46,929 nt of DNA from Glomus cerebriforme (taxonomy: Eukaryota; Glomeromycota; Glomeromycetes; Glomerales; Glomeraceae): positions 9,572-56,500 of the forward strand of contig QKYT01000033.1 in assembly GCA_003550305.1 (NCBI GenBank). The letters run 5' to 3'. Made by a program: the position numbers and the translations under genes. Each line of letters opens with the position of its first letter. Within the stretch, counting starts at the first letter, position 1. This document shows positions 1 to 11,321 of this stretch, one piece after another. Below the pieces are notes generated by a model. That model saw nothing but the letters and a program-made list of their open reading frames with translations. It was not told the DNA's origin and did not search any database.

Positions 1-145
1 ACGTGCATGTATATATGTACATGTGACCAAGTAAACTAGTTATGATTGGTCGATCTTAAAGGGTCACCATGGCGACAGGGTCGCCAAATACATTTTCCCT
101 TTAATAATAATAATAAAAATTAAATAANGAAAATTAAGGAAGGCA

Positions 146-1320
146 CTATAATGAACTATAGTAATTTAACATTAAAAAAAATAAAAAGAAATATAAAAAT
201 ACCTTTATTTTATTCCATGCTTTAGCATTTGGTATTAATTCATTCACATTTTTATATTTAACTGCAAGCATTTTCAATACCTTTTCCATCCATTGTAATT
301 TACAAAGCATATAATAGGTGGAATTCCACCTCGTTTCTATATCTAATTCAGGCCAAAGGTATTCGAGTTTCTCTACAATGCATAACTCACGTAAATCATC
401 ACATAGCAAAACCGAATTTTTAAGTTTCACCATTAATTTTTTCGTACATCCAATATTTCCTTATCAATTATTTCCATCCCTTGTTTAACNGCAAGATTAA
501 GTATATGTGCTGAGCAGCGATAATAATTAAAAGAAAGATTATTCATTTCTTTTTCAAACTCTTCTGTCAATTTTCGCCCACATATTAACATCGCAGATTC
601 ATTATCTGTAGTAATTACCATGGTTTTAATTACTAGATCGAGTTCATTAAGGACTTTAGTAATTTTAATTACCATGTTAATTCCTGTATGACGAGACTTA
701 AAAGGAATAATATCAAGCAAAAAACGTCGAAGAACCCAGTTTTCATCAATATAATGAATGGTCAAACCAAGATATACTTTACTATTTAAAGTTGATGTCC
801 ACATGTCAGCAGTAAAGGAGACTTTACCAGGTATTTTTTGTAAATCATAAATAATATTTTTATGGCAGCTATCAAATTCTTTAATAACCATTTCTTTAAT
901 TTGATGACGATCAGGAACTTTGTAGCGAGGATCAAAAATATTCATCATTTGAATAAATTTTTCATTTTCAACAATACTAAAGGGTTGTTAATTGGCAATT
1001 ATCCAGATAATAACTGCTTGATCTNGTTCTAGTTTTTCTTTTTCCAGCTATGGGTCTGTGCATTTGAACTTTAAAGTTATTTGTATTCTAACTTTTGGGA
1101 TTATTATATTATGCTTATTCAAAAGATAGCGTTTAATAGTAGTATTACTTAACTTAGCAAAAAATGCAAAATTACATCTTTTGCATACAAGTACTCCTGG
1201 ATGAGCCAGGTTTTTACATTCTACATAAGTCCACAAGAAGGAAGTTTTACGTGAATTTTCATCATTATCATCATTTATATCATCAATATTTGGAATAAAC
1301 GCGTTATCTAAATTGTTCAA
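146..1320 (-). pseudogene. hAT-family transposase remnant with BED zinc finger (C-terminus off the left edge)
   Basis: Read on the minus strand, the fragment opens with a BED-like zinc finger (1320-1048; Cys-x2-Cys in VCKRC, then LLNKHN). A broken stretch follows, then an RNase H-like hAT core (948-433) with FTADMWTS, a conserved ITTDNESAM segment and CSAHILNL, and a last piece (433-146) with TRWNSTYYML. These are the usual landmarks of fungal hAT (RICESLEEPER/Tam3-like) transposases. The pieces lie in different frames with stops at their junctions, and N bases interrupt two places, so the gene is broken or badly assembled. The C-terminal dimerization domain should lie beyond base 1. A host gene derived from hAT is unlikely given the frameshifts. 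Confidence 0.85.
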
Positions 1321-1449
1321 AGAATTACTTATTGTTACAAAGAGTAATAGAAAGAGTCATAAAGATGATCAGAATGATAGACTGATTGATAAATGTGTTA
1401 CAATGAAAATTATATATATGCTTTATCTGTTGCTTTTTATTGGTCAGGA

Positions 1450-1550
1450 CTTATTTAGGACTAAATCCTTATTAGTCCAAAAAATTGGACTTAAAGATTT
1501 GCAGACTCAGTCCTAAGACTAAGTCTTGAGTGCAGGATTTAAAGACTTTA
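1450..1550. repeat. Cluster of AGTCC/GGACT motifs, probable subterminal repeats
   Basis: Within about 90 bases there are three GGACT and two AGTCC pentamers in opposing orientations, plus a small palindrome of AAGACT and AGTCTT. The cluster lies just outside the 5' end of the minus-strand hAT fragment, where hAT elements usually carry short subterminal transposase-binding repeats. The assignment to that element is inferred from position; no clear terminal inverted repeat was found. Confidence 0.35.
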
Positions 1551-2816
1551 CCAATTAATACACCTCATTGTCATTCCATTATAGTAAAAAATATAAGTTA
1601 AATTATTTTAGAAATTTGATTGTAAATATTGAATTATCTACTATTACTTACATTTGTCGCCATTGAGATTTTAAAAATAAGCGAATATTTGAGAAGTTTT
1701 TTTTTAGAAAATTTTTTTGAAGAAAAAAAACTTGGAGAATAAAACTACAACTTCATTTAAGGAAATTGACTCTTTAAATAATGTTTCAAAAAGAAAAATT
1801 TCANAAAAAATCCCACACAATGATCAATAATATCAAAAAAAAAATGATCAAATAAATTAAATTATATTATTTNATTCATTTGAAAATTAATTTTCATAAG
1901 AAATGTCTAATAATGATGTAATGACGTGAAATAAAAATTTTCTCAAAAAAATAATGAATAATTTACTACCGGAATTAAAAAAAGTTTATTCAGCGCTTAA
2001 TCACGTTCTCTTCTTATTTCATCTATAATACATACTAGTGATTTAATATAATTTCATTATTAATTTAGTAGATTTTCTTCACGATTCTTCCATAACTTTT
2101 CTACAATTCTTCCTCAATTCTCCTTCGATTGACTGTGTTTGTCTCACGTTCTACTCATATTCATATAATGTAAGATATTATAATTTTACCATAAGATTAA
2201 TTAATCCTTATCAGATGACAATAATCAGAATTCAACTTATTTCTTCGCTATTATCTTGATTTTCTTTTCCCTTTCCCTTATAAGTTTTACTATTATGGTC
2301 TAATTGTTTTATGTTTTGCATCTATATTGACTCTTATTACTGAATTCCTTTAAAGCACCCTTTGTTCTCTTTAATTTGGAATGATTTTTTGGAATTCAAT
2401 TCTCACAATATTAACATGAACATTGTTATTATTATGAAGAATTCTTTGCTTTCTTTGTTGAATTGATTGAAGAAACTCAAACTTTAAAGTTTCTTCATCA
2501 CTATCCTCAATTACATAAAATTTCCGCTTCATAATTTTAATTGCTTAACTACAAAAAATTTTTAATTGTGTACAAAAAATTTTTACTATACAGTTTCACA
2601 AATACTTAACAATTAATTTAAATGATGTATATGAGAAATTACAGAATTGAAATCGGATTGAAACTGGATTAAGCAAAAATTAGTTATTATTTATATTAAT
2701 TATATTAATATTATTAATTGAAAAAAAATAGATTGAAAGTGGATTGATCAACATTCTTATTATCACTAATCATGATGATAATACTACTTACAAAGAAAAA
2801 GGTATGAAAATTAATT
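1551..2816. other. AT-rich interval without a recognisable gene
   Basis: I see only AT-rich sequence with short homopolymer runs and N bases. A purine/pyrimidine-biased part at about 2090-2520 has many TTCTTC/CTTT tracts. No reading frame with recognisable protein similarity was found. It may be eroded transposon DNA between the two hAT remnants. Confidence 0.5.
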
Positions 2817-4090
2817 ATTAGAATTATTAGCTAATGTCTCTGGATCCCAATNATCATCATCTTCACTATCATTAAATCTGCGATTTATAGTTGAAAGTAC
2901 AGTATTAGGCATTACAAAGTAATAAAATTGGTTCTCATAACTGATCAGGTCAATCTATATTAAATTTTAAAAAATAATTTTATATATTATTACTATATTG
3001 AGTACAATTTTTTAAAAAATTACAAAAAAATTTCATATGAATTTTACATATAAAATTTTTTGAAAAAAATTAAAAGTCAGATTGCTAGATCATTTTCAAA
3101 ATTTTTATGTTATGAGAATCAATAAATTAAGTTTATATGATAAAAATTCACAGTTCTAAATCAATTACTTACTCAATTTCCAATATCTCATTAATATTTG
3201 TTACTTCTTTATTTGATTCAGATTCATTAACTCCTTCATTTTCATCTTCATTTAATATATCACTATTTTTAAAAACAACATTTAACATTTGTTCAATATC
3301 ATTTTCTGATATTAAATTACCATAGTTAAGCAATTTTTGAAAATACGTTAGATAAGTTCAGTATATTTTTGCCATAATTTCAACTGTTTCAACATCTAAA
3401 TTCATATGTCTTTTCCCAATAAACTAGCCTAAAGACAAAAATAGCCTTTCACAACTTGCAGAGTGAGGTGTTATCAAAAAAATTACCATTGCAAATTGAG
3501 ACAATGAAAATTGACCATTGATAATAGAGTTCCACCAAAGGTAAGGTTCATCACCTTTAGGTGAGTATAACGTGTTATACAGAGATCTATTGTCAAAATA
3601 TGTGTGAAGTTAAACATTAAGCTCTTGTTTAGAAGATTTCTTATGCCCAAGCTTCTTCCATATTCTGAACGTTGAACTTTGAATGCGATTGAATTAATTA
3701 TTATGAATCCTACATCCTAATAATACAATTTTATTTAATATTTAATCTTATTTTTTATTAAATAATTATTTACACCTTACCTTTATATTAGGGGGTGAAG
3801 AAAAAATACTAGTAAGTAAATATCATCATCGAATTCAGTATATCTATTGAAATAAGCTTTTTTTAACCTTTGAAAATTATTTAGTAGAAATTTAAATTTT
3901 AAATTTTTGGATATTACCTTCTGTTGAAAANTCTAATGCACGAGTTCCTTAGTTCTTGATAATCTTCAACTGGCATTTGTTTAAAATATGCCACGATTTT
4001 GAGAAGTTGTAAAAAGCAATCTGCTAACGTTATGTTTCTTTCTTCTAATGCCAAAATAGTATCTTTTCCTATAAGAAATAAATATACAGA
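2817..4090 (-). pseudogene. Second hAT transposase remnant, C-terminal half
   Basis: On the minus strand, 4090-3930 encodes a segment with ERNITLADCFLQLLK, typical of the region preceding the hAT dimerization domain. Then 3600-3340 encodes the C-terminal hATC dimerization domain: PYLWW, LSQFA, and the hallmark SASCERLF followed by an LG segment. A short acidic tail (about 3330-3150) and a likely last exon at 2915-2817 ending in LANNSNN and a stop complete the gene end. A stop interrupts the motif after SASCERLFLSLG and another follows shortly after, so it is inactive. No N-terminal half lies upstream, so it is a 5'-truncated copy independent of the one at the left edge. Confidence 0.8.
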
Positions 4091-4574
4091 AATGATACGT
4101 TTTGTATACGTTTTTACAATTTCCGTATCATAATTCTGTATATTTTATACAAATTTCATGTTTTGTGATTTTATTAAAAATCTGATATATATGGAATTCA
4201 TAAAAACCATAATAATTATACATAATAATAATATAGAATATATATGAAATTTTAAAACTAATAATTATATATAGTAAAATATTTATTTTTAAAATTTAAA
4301 TGTATAGTTTTTTACTGTTTCTTATAATAAAAAATTAAACAATTAATATAAAAATGGTAATATGAAAAGAAAAAATTTGCTAAGTCAATATTAAAAAAAA
4401 ACTTNAATTTNCTAAAGATAATATGAAAAAATCTGCTAAAGATAAAGATAATGCTGCAATTATTTTTTCAAATCTGCAATATTGCAAAATTTTGAATTGA
4501 ATTGCGCAGCAATTCCACAATTCAATTACATGATTTATATAAAATACAAAATCAAAAATTACTCGAGATCTAGT

Positions 4575-4965
4575 AATTAGATTTTGTTAAAATTTATACC
4601 ATTCAAATTCTTTTATTGAGATGAATCGAATGGTATAAATATCGTCTTTCTAACATTAATATTGATGGAGATACAACTACACAAACATTTAACAATTTTT
4701 GAAAATAAAATATGATCCAATAATTGGATTTTAATAAATATTATATCAATCGATTCGTCTCTATTAGAGGATTCGAATGGTATAAAATTCATCTTTCTAT
4801 CATCGATGAAAATAAAACTAGACAAATATTTAACAATTATTGGTAATGGGACATCATTCAGTAATTGGATTTCAATAAAATTTATACCATTTGATTCGTC
4901 TTAATAAGAGGATTCGAATGGTGGTAAAATCATTATTCTAGCATCGATATTTATGGAATTATGCT
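4575..4965. repeat. Tandem repeat, about 2.7 units of about 145 bp, each with an internal palindrome
   Basis: The segment GAATGGTATAAA (or a one- or two-base variant) followed by a TCTTTCTA-CAT-GAT block recurs at about 4629, 4773 and 4916, a period of 143-145 bp. Each unit also carries ATACCATTC...GAATGGTAT as inverted halves. The core resembles the inner arm of the foldback MITE at 24.5-24.9 kb (AATGGTAGTAAAATCAT, then CTAGCA and GATAGATA), so the array probably grew from a member of that family. Confidence 0.7.
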
Positions 4966-4989
4966 TTAATAAAGTTTATAATATACTGT

Positions 4990-5075
4990 ATAATTTTGGC
5001 CAAAATTATGTTAATTTCGGCCAAAATTGCAGAATCGGACCTTAATTTCTGCAATTGTTCGCAATATTGTGGGAC
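4990..5075 (+). repeat. Interspersed repeat with TTGGCCAAAATT palindromes (copy 1)
   Basis: Two closely spaced TTTGGCCAAAATT/TTCGGCCAAAATT palindromes are followed by AATCGGACCTTAATTTCTGC and AATTGTTCGCAATATT. The same order of blocks occurs in reverse complement at the right end of the window (about 46665-46765), so this is a dispersed family rather than chance. Confidence 0.7.
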
Positions 5076-5569
5076 CCATCCTTAGATGGAATCATGTGCA
5101 GAAATTACANAATTGGTAATANATAGATGTTATAATGCAAGATTTAAACTTGCATTAAAAGAAATTCACATGCTTAACTGACATAATATTTTAAATCATT
5201 TTAAACNTTATTCTAAAATTTTCTTTGTCAATACAGCCATAATAAACCTGATAAAATCCTGATGATATTTTTCTATTTTTGTTAAATAGCTGTAAATTCT
5301 AAATTTATTTTCTTATTGTTAATTGGTTTTTTAAGTTGCATAAAAATATCACTTTCTGATTTAACATGTATTATGGTATTTTGAAATGCAAACGGATTAA
5401 TCTTATTTTATTTTCTTATAATATACATATTTGATTTACATATTGGTAATTCAAAAAAGTATGTTATACAGGTATAAGAATCATATATTTTTGCTTTTAA
5501 AATATTTGAAATAAACTATATCAAATATTATCAAGTTAAGGCTATATATTTTATTTTATTTTAGGCAGT

Positions 5570-6271
5570 GCAATATTATTGCTTTGTAAGAAAGTAATTG
5601 CAGGAGTAATGCACAATTTTTTTTTTACGTATGGTACACGTTTATCAAAATGTTATTGGAGCTATAGATGGAACACATTTCATATTAAATGAAGCACCTG
5701 CACAGGATTCAACAGCATTTTTTACTAGAAAAAAAGATATGCGATACAATACCAGGGGATTGTTGATTTTAGAGGGATTTTTATTGATTATATAATCAGA
5801 TGGCCGAGTTCTGTGCATGATGCATAAGTTTATATAAATTCAGATTTTTTTCTTAATAGAGCAGAATACATTGAGGAAGAAGATTATATATTAGGTGATT
5901 CAGTATATCCAATTTCTCCTTTTCTAATTTCACCTTTTAAAACTCCTTTTAATCATAGACAATGTCAATTTAATTTTATTTATTTAAAGCATAGGGTTGT
6001 AGTTGAACATGCTTTTGGCAGATTGAAAGCTAGATTTAAAGCATTGAAGGAATTATCTGTAAAAAATGTAAAAACTGCAATTAAATTAGCTGATTGTGCA
6101 ATACTATTGCATAATTTTCTTGAAACATGCGGTGAAGTTTGGAAAATTAATAATCAAAATAATTATGATAGTAATGTTGATCAATATGATTGGAAGGATG
6201 AAAATAATGAAATCTTAAAGTTAGAAAGCAAGCTTAAAAGAGAAAGAATGTTAAATCAATTTGTAGTATAA
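5570..6271 (+). pseudogene. PIF/Harbinger-type transposase (DDE_Tnp_4-like), broken
   Basis: The frame from about 5632 encodes VIGAIDGTHF (first catalytic Asp in the family's GxxDGTH motif) and RKKDMRYNTRG. A frameshift at about 5760-5775 moves the reading to FRGIFIDYIIRWPSSVHDA, followed by an in-frame TAA. The next part reads ILGDSVYP (second Asp) and VVVEHAFGRLKARFK (third acidic residue, Glu). The open 3' part (6023-6271) ends with ADCAILLHNFLE and a basic/acidic tail. All three catalytic residues survive, but one frameshift and one stop make this copy nonfunctional. The usual partner is a Myb/SANT DNA-binding protein; possible remnants lie at 9.45-9.78 and 19.4-20.3 kb on the other strand. 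Confidence 0.85.
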
Positions 6272-6399
6272 ATAAATCAATTGTTATAATAAAAAACATT
6301 TAATGATTTATAAACCAAAATTTTTATTTAAAATGCTGTAAAAATTTATACAAATTTTTGTTAATTATTTTTATAAAATTTTAACATTTCATTAGGAAG

Positions 6400-6590
6400 T
6401 TTTGGAGGTATTGATATACATTAAAAAATGCATTGATTAACACTACTAGTTGTTCAACATGTTGTAAAACATCTGTATACTGGAGTTTATCAACACATGC
6501 AGTTAATATACGCATTTTTTTATACCAACAGTTGTTAAACACATTATATACTGTTGCATAACACCTATATATCAACACCACTTAATATTT
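6400..6590. repeat. Repeat-rich flank with AACA/TGTT inverted motifs, likely Harbinger terminal region
   Basis: This stretch contains many small inverted TGTT/AACA motifs (for example around GTTGTTCAACATGTTG and GTTGTTAAACA) with TGCATTTTT-like blocks. A compositionally similar stretch lies at 9290-9510. Both flank regions related to Harbinger proteins, so they may be subterminal repeats of that family. I could not define exact element ends or a 3-bp target duplication. Confidence 0.35.
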
Positions 6591-7170
6591 TTTAATATAA
6601 TATAAATAGTTATTATATAATTAAAATTTTATTTATTTTAAATTTACTTATCTTATAAATATATTGAAAAATAATTTTTTTTATAAATTATAATTAAAAT
6701 TTTATTAAATTTATTAAAAATCTTTAAAATTGGGATCCGGATTATTATATTGGCCAACATTAAACATAATTCTAGCCAAATTCAAAAATAATTCAGGCCA
6801 AAACTGTCTGATTAGTTTCAGAAAATTTTTTCTTTTAAAATATTTTACTACTGATACGTCCTCTTTTTGTCACTATGAATGGGCAGAGGAAGCAGCAATC
6901 TCTTTCCCTGTAGGTATTACTAATGACCTCTACTTATCTATAGAGAAGGGGCTTTTCGCAAGATTATTGAAAAAAAAATTAAAATTAAAAAAGAAAAAAA
7001 AAATGAAAAAAGGCTCATTATATACTTTTTTAGTATCACATGTATCACATAATACGAGCTGCAATTATTTTTAAAAAAAAATAACTGTTCATCGCGCTTA
7101 TCAATTAAGCTGCAGCCGCAGTTTATTAGTTAATTTTAAAAACCTTAAATTAGTTTTAATTACCGTTTGA
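6591..7170. other. Interval without a convincing gene
   Basis: An open frame of 114 codons (6730-7074, plus) ends in a lysine-rich homopolymeric stretch and resembles no family I recognise; AT content alone can explain it. Two GCCAAA-type motifs (about 6770-6805) belong to the dispersed TTGGCCAAAATT repeat family. No promoter-like element is obvious before the intron-like array. Confidence 0.4.
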
Positions 7171-9135
7171 ACTTAGTTCTGAAAATTGAGAAATGGTAAG
7201 TTTCTTTGCGAAACTTACCATTTTTTTCATTTTTTTTTAAAGAAATGTTTCTAACGTTTCTTCTTTTTTCTTTTGTAGGTCTCTCAGTTTTTAGTCCGAT
7301 ACTGGAAAGTGGGAATGATAAGTTTCTTCGTGAAACTTATTGGTTTTTTCATTTTTTTTTTAAAGAAACGTTTCTAACGTTTCTTCTTTTCTTTTCTTAT
7401 AGCTTCTCTATGCTTTCAGTTTGATACTGGAATCAGAAATGTTAAGTTTTTCAAGTTTCTTTGAGAAATTTCCGTATTTTTTTTTGGGGTTCTTTTATTA
7501 GAAACATTTCTAATGTTTTTTTCTCTTTTCTTTTGTAGGTTCTCCAAGCTCTTCGGTCTGGAATGGGAGAGAAAATGGTAAGTTTCTTCACGAAACCTAT
7601 TGTTTTTTTCATTTTTTTTTAAAAAAACGTTTCTAATATTTTTTCTTTTCTTTTCTTGTAGGTTCTCTATGCATTCGGTTCGATACTGGAATCAGAAACA
7701 GTAAGTTTCTCAAGTTTTTTGAGAAACATATCGTGTTTTTTTTGTTTTTTTAGAAACACTTATTAACGTTTCTTTTTTTTTCTTTTATAGGTTCTCCAAG
7801 CTCTTTAGTCCAGAATGAGAAGGGAAACGTTAAGTTTTTTCACGAAACTTACCATTTTTTTTTGTTTTTTTTTAGAAATGTTTATTAACGTTTCTTTTTT
7901 TTTCTTTTATAGGTCTCTCAGTTTTCGGTCTGATACTGGAAAGTGGGAACGGTAAGTTTCTCTGCGAAACTTGCCATTTTTTTCATTTTTTTAAAAAGAA
8001 ATGTTCCTAACATTTCTTCTTTTTTTCTTTTGTAGGTCTCTCAGTTTTTGATCTGATACTGGAAAGTGAGAACGGTAAGTTTCTTCACAAAACTTGTCAT
8101 TTTTTTTCTTTTTTTTAGAAATGTTTTCTAACAGTTCTTTTTCTTTTCTTCTTGTAGGTCAGATATGGAAGTTTCTTCATGAAATTCCCATCTGATGCAT
8201 TTACTTAAAGAATCATTAATAGAAACGGTACTATCATCTTTTTTCTTTTTTTTTGTAGGATCGGGTTTTTTTTTGATTTCAGCTTAGAAATCTGGTAAGT
8301 TTCAAAGTTGTAATTTCAAAACTTTCTTTTCAGAACGTAAGTTTCATAATGAAACTTATTTTTTTTTGGTTTTTTTTCTTTAAGAAACGTTCTAACTGAA
8401 CGTTTCTTCTTTTTTTGTAGATTTGGCTCTGGGAATTCGGGATTGGAAACGTAAGTTTCGTAACGTTCATTTCATTACGAAACTTCATTTTTTTTGTTTT
8501 ATTTTTTAAGAAACATTCTAACTGAACGTTTCTTTTTTTGTAGGTTTGCTTCTGGACTTGAGAAACCAAAACATAAGGTTTGTAATGAATGTTTTATTAT
8601 AAAACTTCATTTTTTCATTTTTTTCTTTGTTAGAAATATTCTAACCGAATGTTTCTTTTCTTTTGTAGATTCAGCTCTGGAAATAGAAACGTAAGTTTCG
8701 TAATGTTCATTTTGTTACAAACTTCATTTTCATTTTTTTTCTCTGTATAGAAAGGTTCTAACCAAACGTTTCTTCTTTCTTTTATAGATTCAGCTCTGAA
8801 AACAGAAATGGAAACGTAAGTTTCATAATGTTCGTTTCGTTACAAACTTTCATTTTTTCTTTGTATAGAAACATTCTAGCCAAACATTTCTTCTTTTTTT
8901 ATAGATTTGCTCCTGGATTTAGGATACTGAAACGTAAGTTTTATAATGAATATTTTATTACGAAACTTCATTTTTTCATTTTTTTTCTTTGTTAGAAACA
9001 TTCTAACCGAATGTTTTTCTTTTTTTTTGTAGATTCGGTTTGTTCCTTGAAATTTGGATTTTTGGTAATCAGAAACGTAAGTTTCGCAACTTAGCTGTGA
9101 AACTTAGTTACTTTTTTGTAGGTTTTGGGTTTGGA
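7171..9135 (+). repeat. Tandem array of about 17 intron-like units separated by short exon-like segments
   Basis: The plus strand repeats one plan: GTAAGTTTC donor, a nearby GAAACTT complement, T-rich filler, AGAAACGTTTCTAACGTTTC, a pyrimidine tract, then TTTTGTAG or TATAG. Candidate introns: 7196-7278, 7318-7402 (donor AT), 7441-7538, 7578-7661, 7701-7790, 7829-7912, 7952-8035, 8075-8157, one ending at 8258, 8295-8333, 8337-8420, 8451-8543, 8573-8668 (donor AT), 8691-8787, 8816-8904, 8934-9032 and 9077-9121. Most are 83-99 nt.

The first seven enclosed segments are 39 nt (one arguably 38). All seven stay open in the frame that splits Gly codons across junctions (phase 1). Segments in the second half are of another subtype (ATTCAGCTCTGGAAA-like) and measure 22-44 nt, mostly not multiples of three. 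It could be a decayed gene with tandem microexons, or a noncoding repeat that captured splice signals. No start exon was identified. Confidence 0.8.
7196..7218 (+). other. Hairpin enclosing a candidate 5' splice site (best example)
   Basis: GTAAGTTTC (7196-7204) and GAAACTTAC (7210-7218) form a perfect 9-bp stem with a 5-base loop. The candidate donor GT is fully paired. Imperfect versions recur at the donor of nearly every unit of the array (for example near 7321, 7578, 7952, 8337 and 9077), with loops of varying length. Confidence 0.7.
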
Positions 9136-9289
9136 TATTAGAATTGAATAGTTAGTTAGTATAGCATAGTTAGTATATCTAGGAAGAATTTGTAATTTAA
9201 TACATTTTTAATAAATGAAAGTAGTTTAAATATAATAAAATCAATTAATACTTTTATTTATTAAATGTAGTTAATATATACTAAGATCT

Positions 9290-9448
9290 GTATTGTTATA
9301 TGCATTTTTTAACATTTTTATATGCATTTTTCAACTAATAGTATGCGTTTTTCAACTAATCTAGTGTTGTTATACACATTTTTAAACTGCTGTTATTTTA
9401 CTATATGTTGTTATATATCTAAAAAAGTGTTGCATAACGCATTTTTAA
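9290..9448. repeat. TGTTATA/TGCATTTTT-rich repeat region
   Basis: Short repeats of TGCATTTTT-like and TGTTGTTATA-like blocks alternate here, resembling the 6400-6590 stretch. This is probably a transposon terminal region; its boundaries are not resolved. Confidence 0.3.
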
Positions 9449-9785
9449 TCACGTTAGTTGACAAATGGTTTGTTGCACAATACTTTTTTGGTGTTGAACA
9501 ACACATGGCATATGTTTACATTTTATATGCCTGTTCAAAACTTCCTGATGTTCTAACTCTAATTTAACCTTTTTATTTTCAGCCCACAACTTTTCTATCT
9601 CCAATTTATTCTTTTCTAATTCATATTGTTGATTTAATTTTTTTTCCTCCAATTCAAACCTTTTTTGACTCTCCTGTAATTTCAAATCTATTTTTTTTTT
9701 CATAAAACCTATCTCTTGATATTACTCCAGATAAACTATCAATTCCAGATCTTCTTTTCTTTTTCGTTGATTTTTTTTTTATAAA
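9449..9785 (-). pseudogene. Charged coiled-coil fragment, possible Harbinger accessory (Myb/SANT) protein C-terminus
   Basis: The minus strand encodes a Lys/Glu-rich coiled coil (about residues 1-60 of the frame starting at 9703, e.g. KRFELEEKKLNQQYELEK). It is preceded in another frame by STKKKRRSGIDSLSGVI, suggesting one frameshift near 9705. Basic patch plus C-terminal coiled coil is typical of the Myb/SANT-like partners of Harbinger transposases, but the Myb fold itself is not visible here. The lineage is inferred from style and neighbourhood. Confidence 0.4.
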
Positions 9786-10674
9786 TAAGTTAAACATATT
9801 TATTGTATCAAATGTCAAATGACGGATATATTCTATAAATTACGCATACATCCTCTATATAAAAAAATGTAACTTGTTATGCAAGATTATCAGTTCGTAA
9901 AGGTGGAGATTGAATACAAATTTCTCTTAGCATGAATGGCCCTTATTCTTAACCTTTAATCTTCTGACCCAATACCATTGTAATTATCTAGATTAATACA
10001 ATTAGCTTGTTTACATATCCTATCCTGGTAATTTAAACTATTATCCAAAATGTTTACATTAAAATTATTATAAATACAATAACCTGAAAATCAGAAATCA
10101 AACTACTAATACATTTACTATTATTATTAGAACCCTCCAAGTTCTTCCATAGGCCGACGAACTGCAGAATATTTTTGCTGTGTAAGCTTTGAATTTTGTT
10201 GGCAAGACGATGAATTTTCTTAAAGAAAAAGTCTTCATGAGTAATACCTGATTTAACAAAATCTTGGACCACCTGAAAACCTTTAAGAGCAGCTTGTTGA
10301 AGCCTTATGTGTTTGTCTAGAACTGGATGTTTGAACTCATCATAAGAAGTGTCATTATAATAATAAGAAATTTTCTTGTTGAAATGTTTAGAGAAAGGTG
10401 AGTTATTAGCAGAGTTCTAGGAAGTCGATTGTAAACATTTCGCTTCCCATTCTTTGAACAATTAGCACTGCAGAATCCATAGTTGATCATAAAAGAGTTT
10501 TATGAAAATTGACGTAAATCTATCTATAATTTGATATGTCAGGTTAAGTAAATGAGTGATTTGGTTGATAGAGTTATGTGTGGAAGTACTAATCACAGAA
10601 CACAATAGGTAGTATTGTAAAGAATTGTTTCCATTGTTGTTAATTATTTTAAATGAGGAGAAAAAGTTAGAAAA

Positions 10675-11001
10675 CTAAGTTTTAAGAGAAGTAATAATTA
10701 GGCAAGTAATCTCAGGATCTTTGTGTACTTTAGAAAGCCATTTATCCAGTTGTTGCATAATACTGTTGATCACTAATGAGCAGATGTTATACCAAATCAG
10801 ATCAAGAGCAGGACAAACAGATAAGTGATATAATGTTTCTTGTTCACAGGAACAGTATAAGCATCTGAACGAAGAGTATAGCATAGGATTTTTTTCAGCC
10901 ATAATAAAATTCACGGATAATAGTAAGTTGGAAAGTTTTAACCTATGAATGAAACAACTATGAATATCTCTGTTAAAACAAAGATTGTTATTGCACATCA
11001 T
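10675..11001 (-). pseudogene. LINE ORF2 C-terminal Cys/His segment
   Basis: This frame contains RCLYCSCEQETLYHLSVCPAL. The C-x2-C...H-x4-C pattern follows the RNase H domain in many fungal LINE ORF2 proteins, where it probably contributes to nucleic acid binding. It lies downstream of the RNase H fragment on the same strand, in a different frame, so the reading is broken between them. Confidence 0.65.
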
Positions 11002-11321
11002 GAAAGAGGATCATAAAAGGGACCACTCAGCAAAAGAATAAGTTGAGTCATAGAGATCATAATTGTAATATAAGGAAGTCCATTTTGCGTCTATTGAAAT
11101 GTTGTGCAGTAGTTTTAAAAACTTTTGTGGATTGGAATCTATGGCCATTTCCTTATTTTAAATAATAAAGTGAGTAAGATGAACTCTATAATAAGAGGGA
11201 TAAAGCTCTATAAAGAAATCTGAATTGACATCTAGTTTAGCTAAAGAGTCTGCAATGTCATTGCTATCAATTCCTGAATGTTCTTTGATTTTAATAAAAT
11301 TAATACTGTATCTAAATATTT

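Noticed and set aside
1..28. Palindromic CATGTATATATGTACATG-like start of the window
   Set aside because: Simple alternating sequence at the edge; not enough context to call an element end.
6730..7074. 114-codon plus-strand frame before the intron-like array
   Set aside because: No family resemblance, ends in a homopolymer-driven lysine stretch, and contains dispersed GCCAAA repeat text; probably chance.
7206..8694. Phe/Leu-rich frames within the intron-like array (both strands)
   Set aside because: They translate the T-rich introns; they are shadows of the repeat, not proteins.
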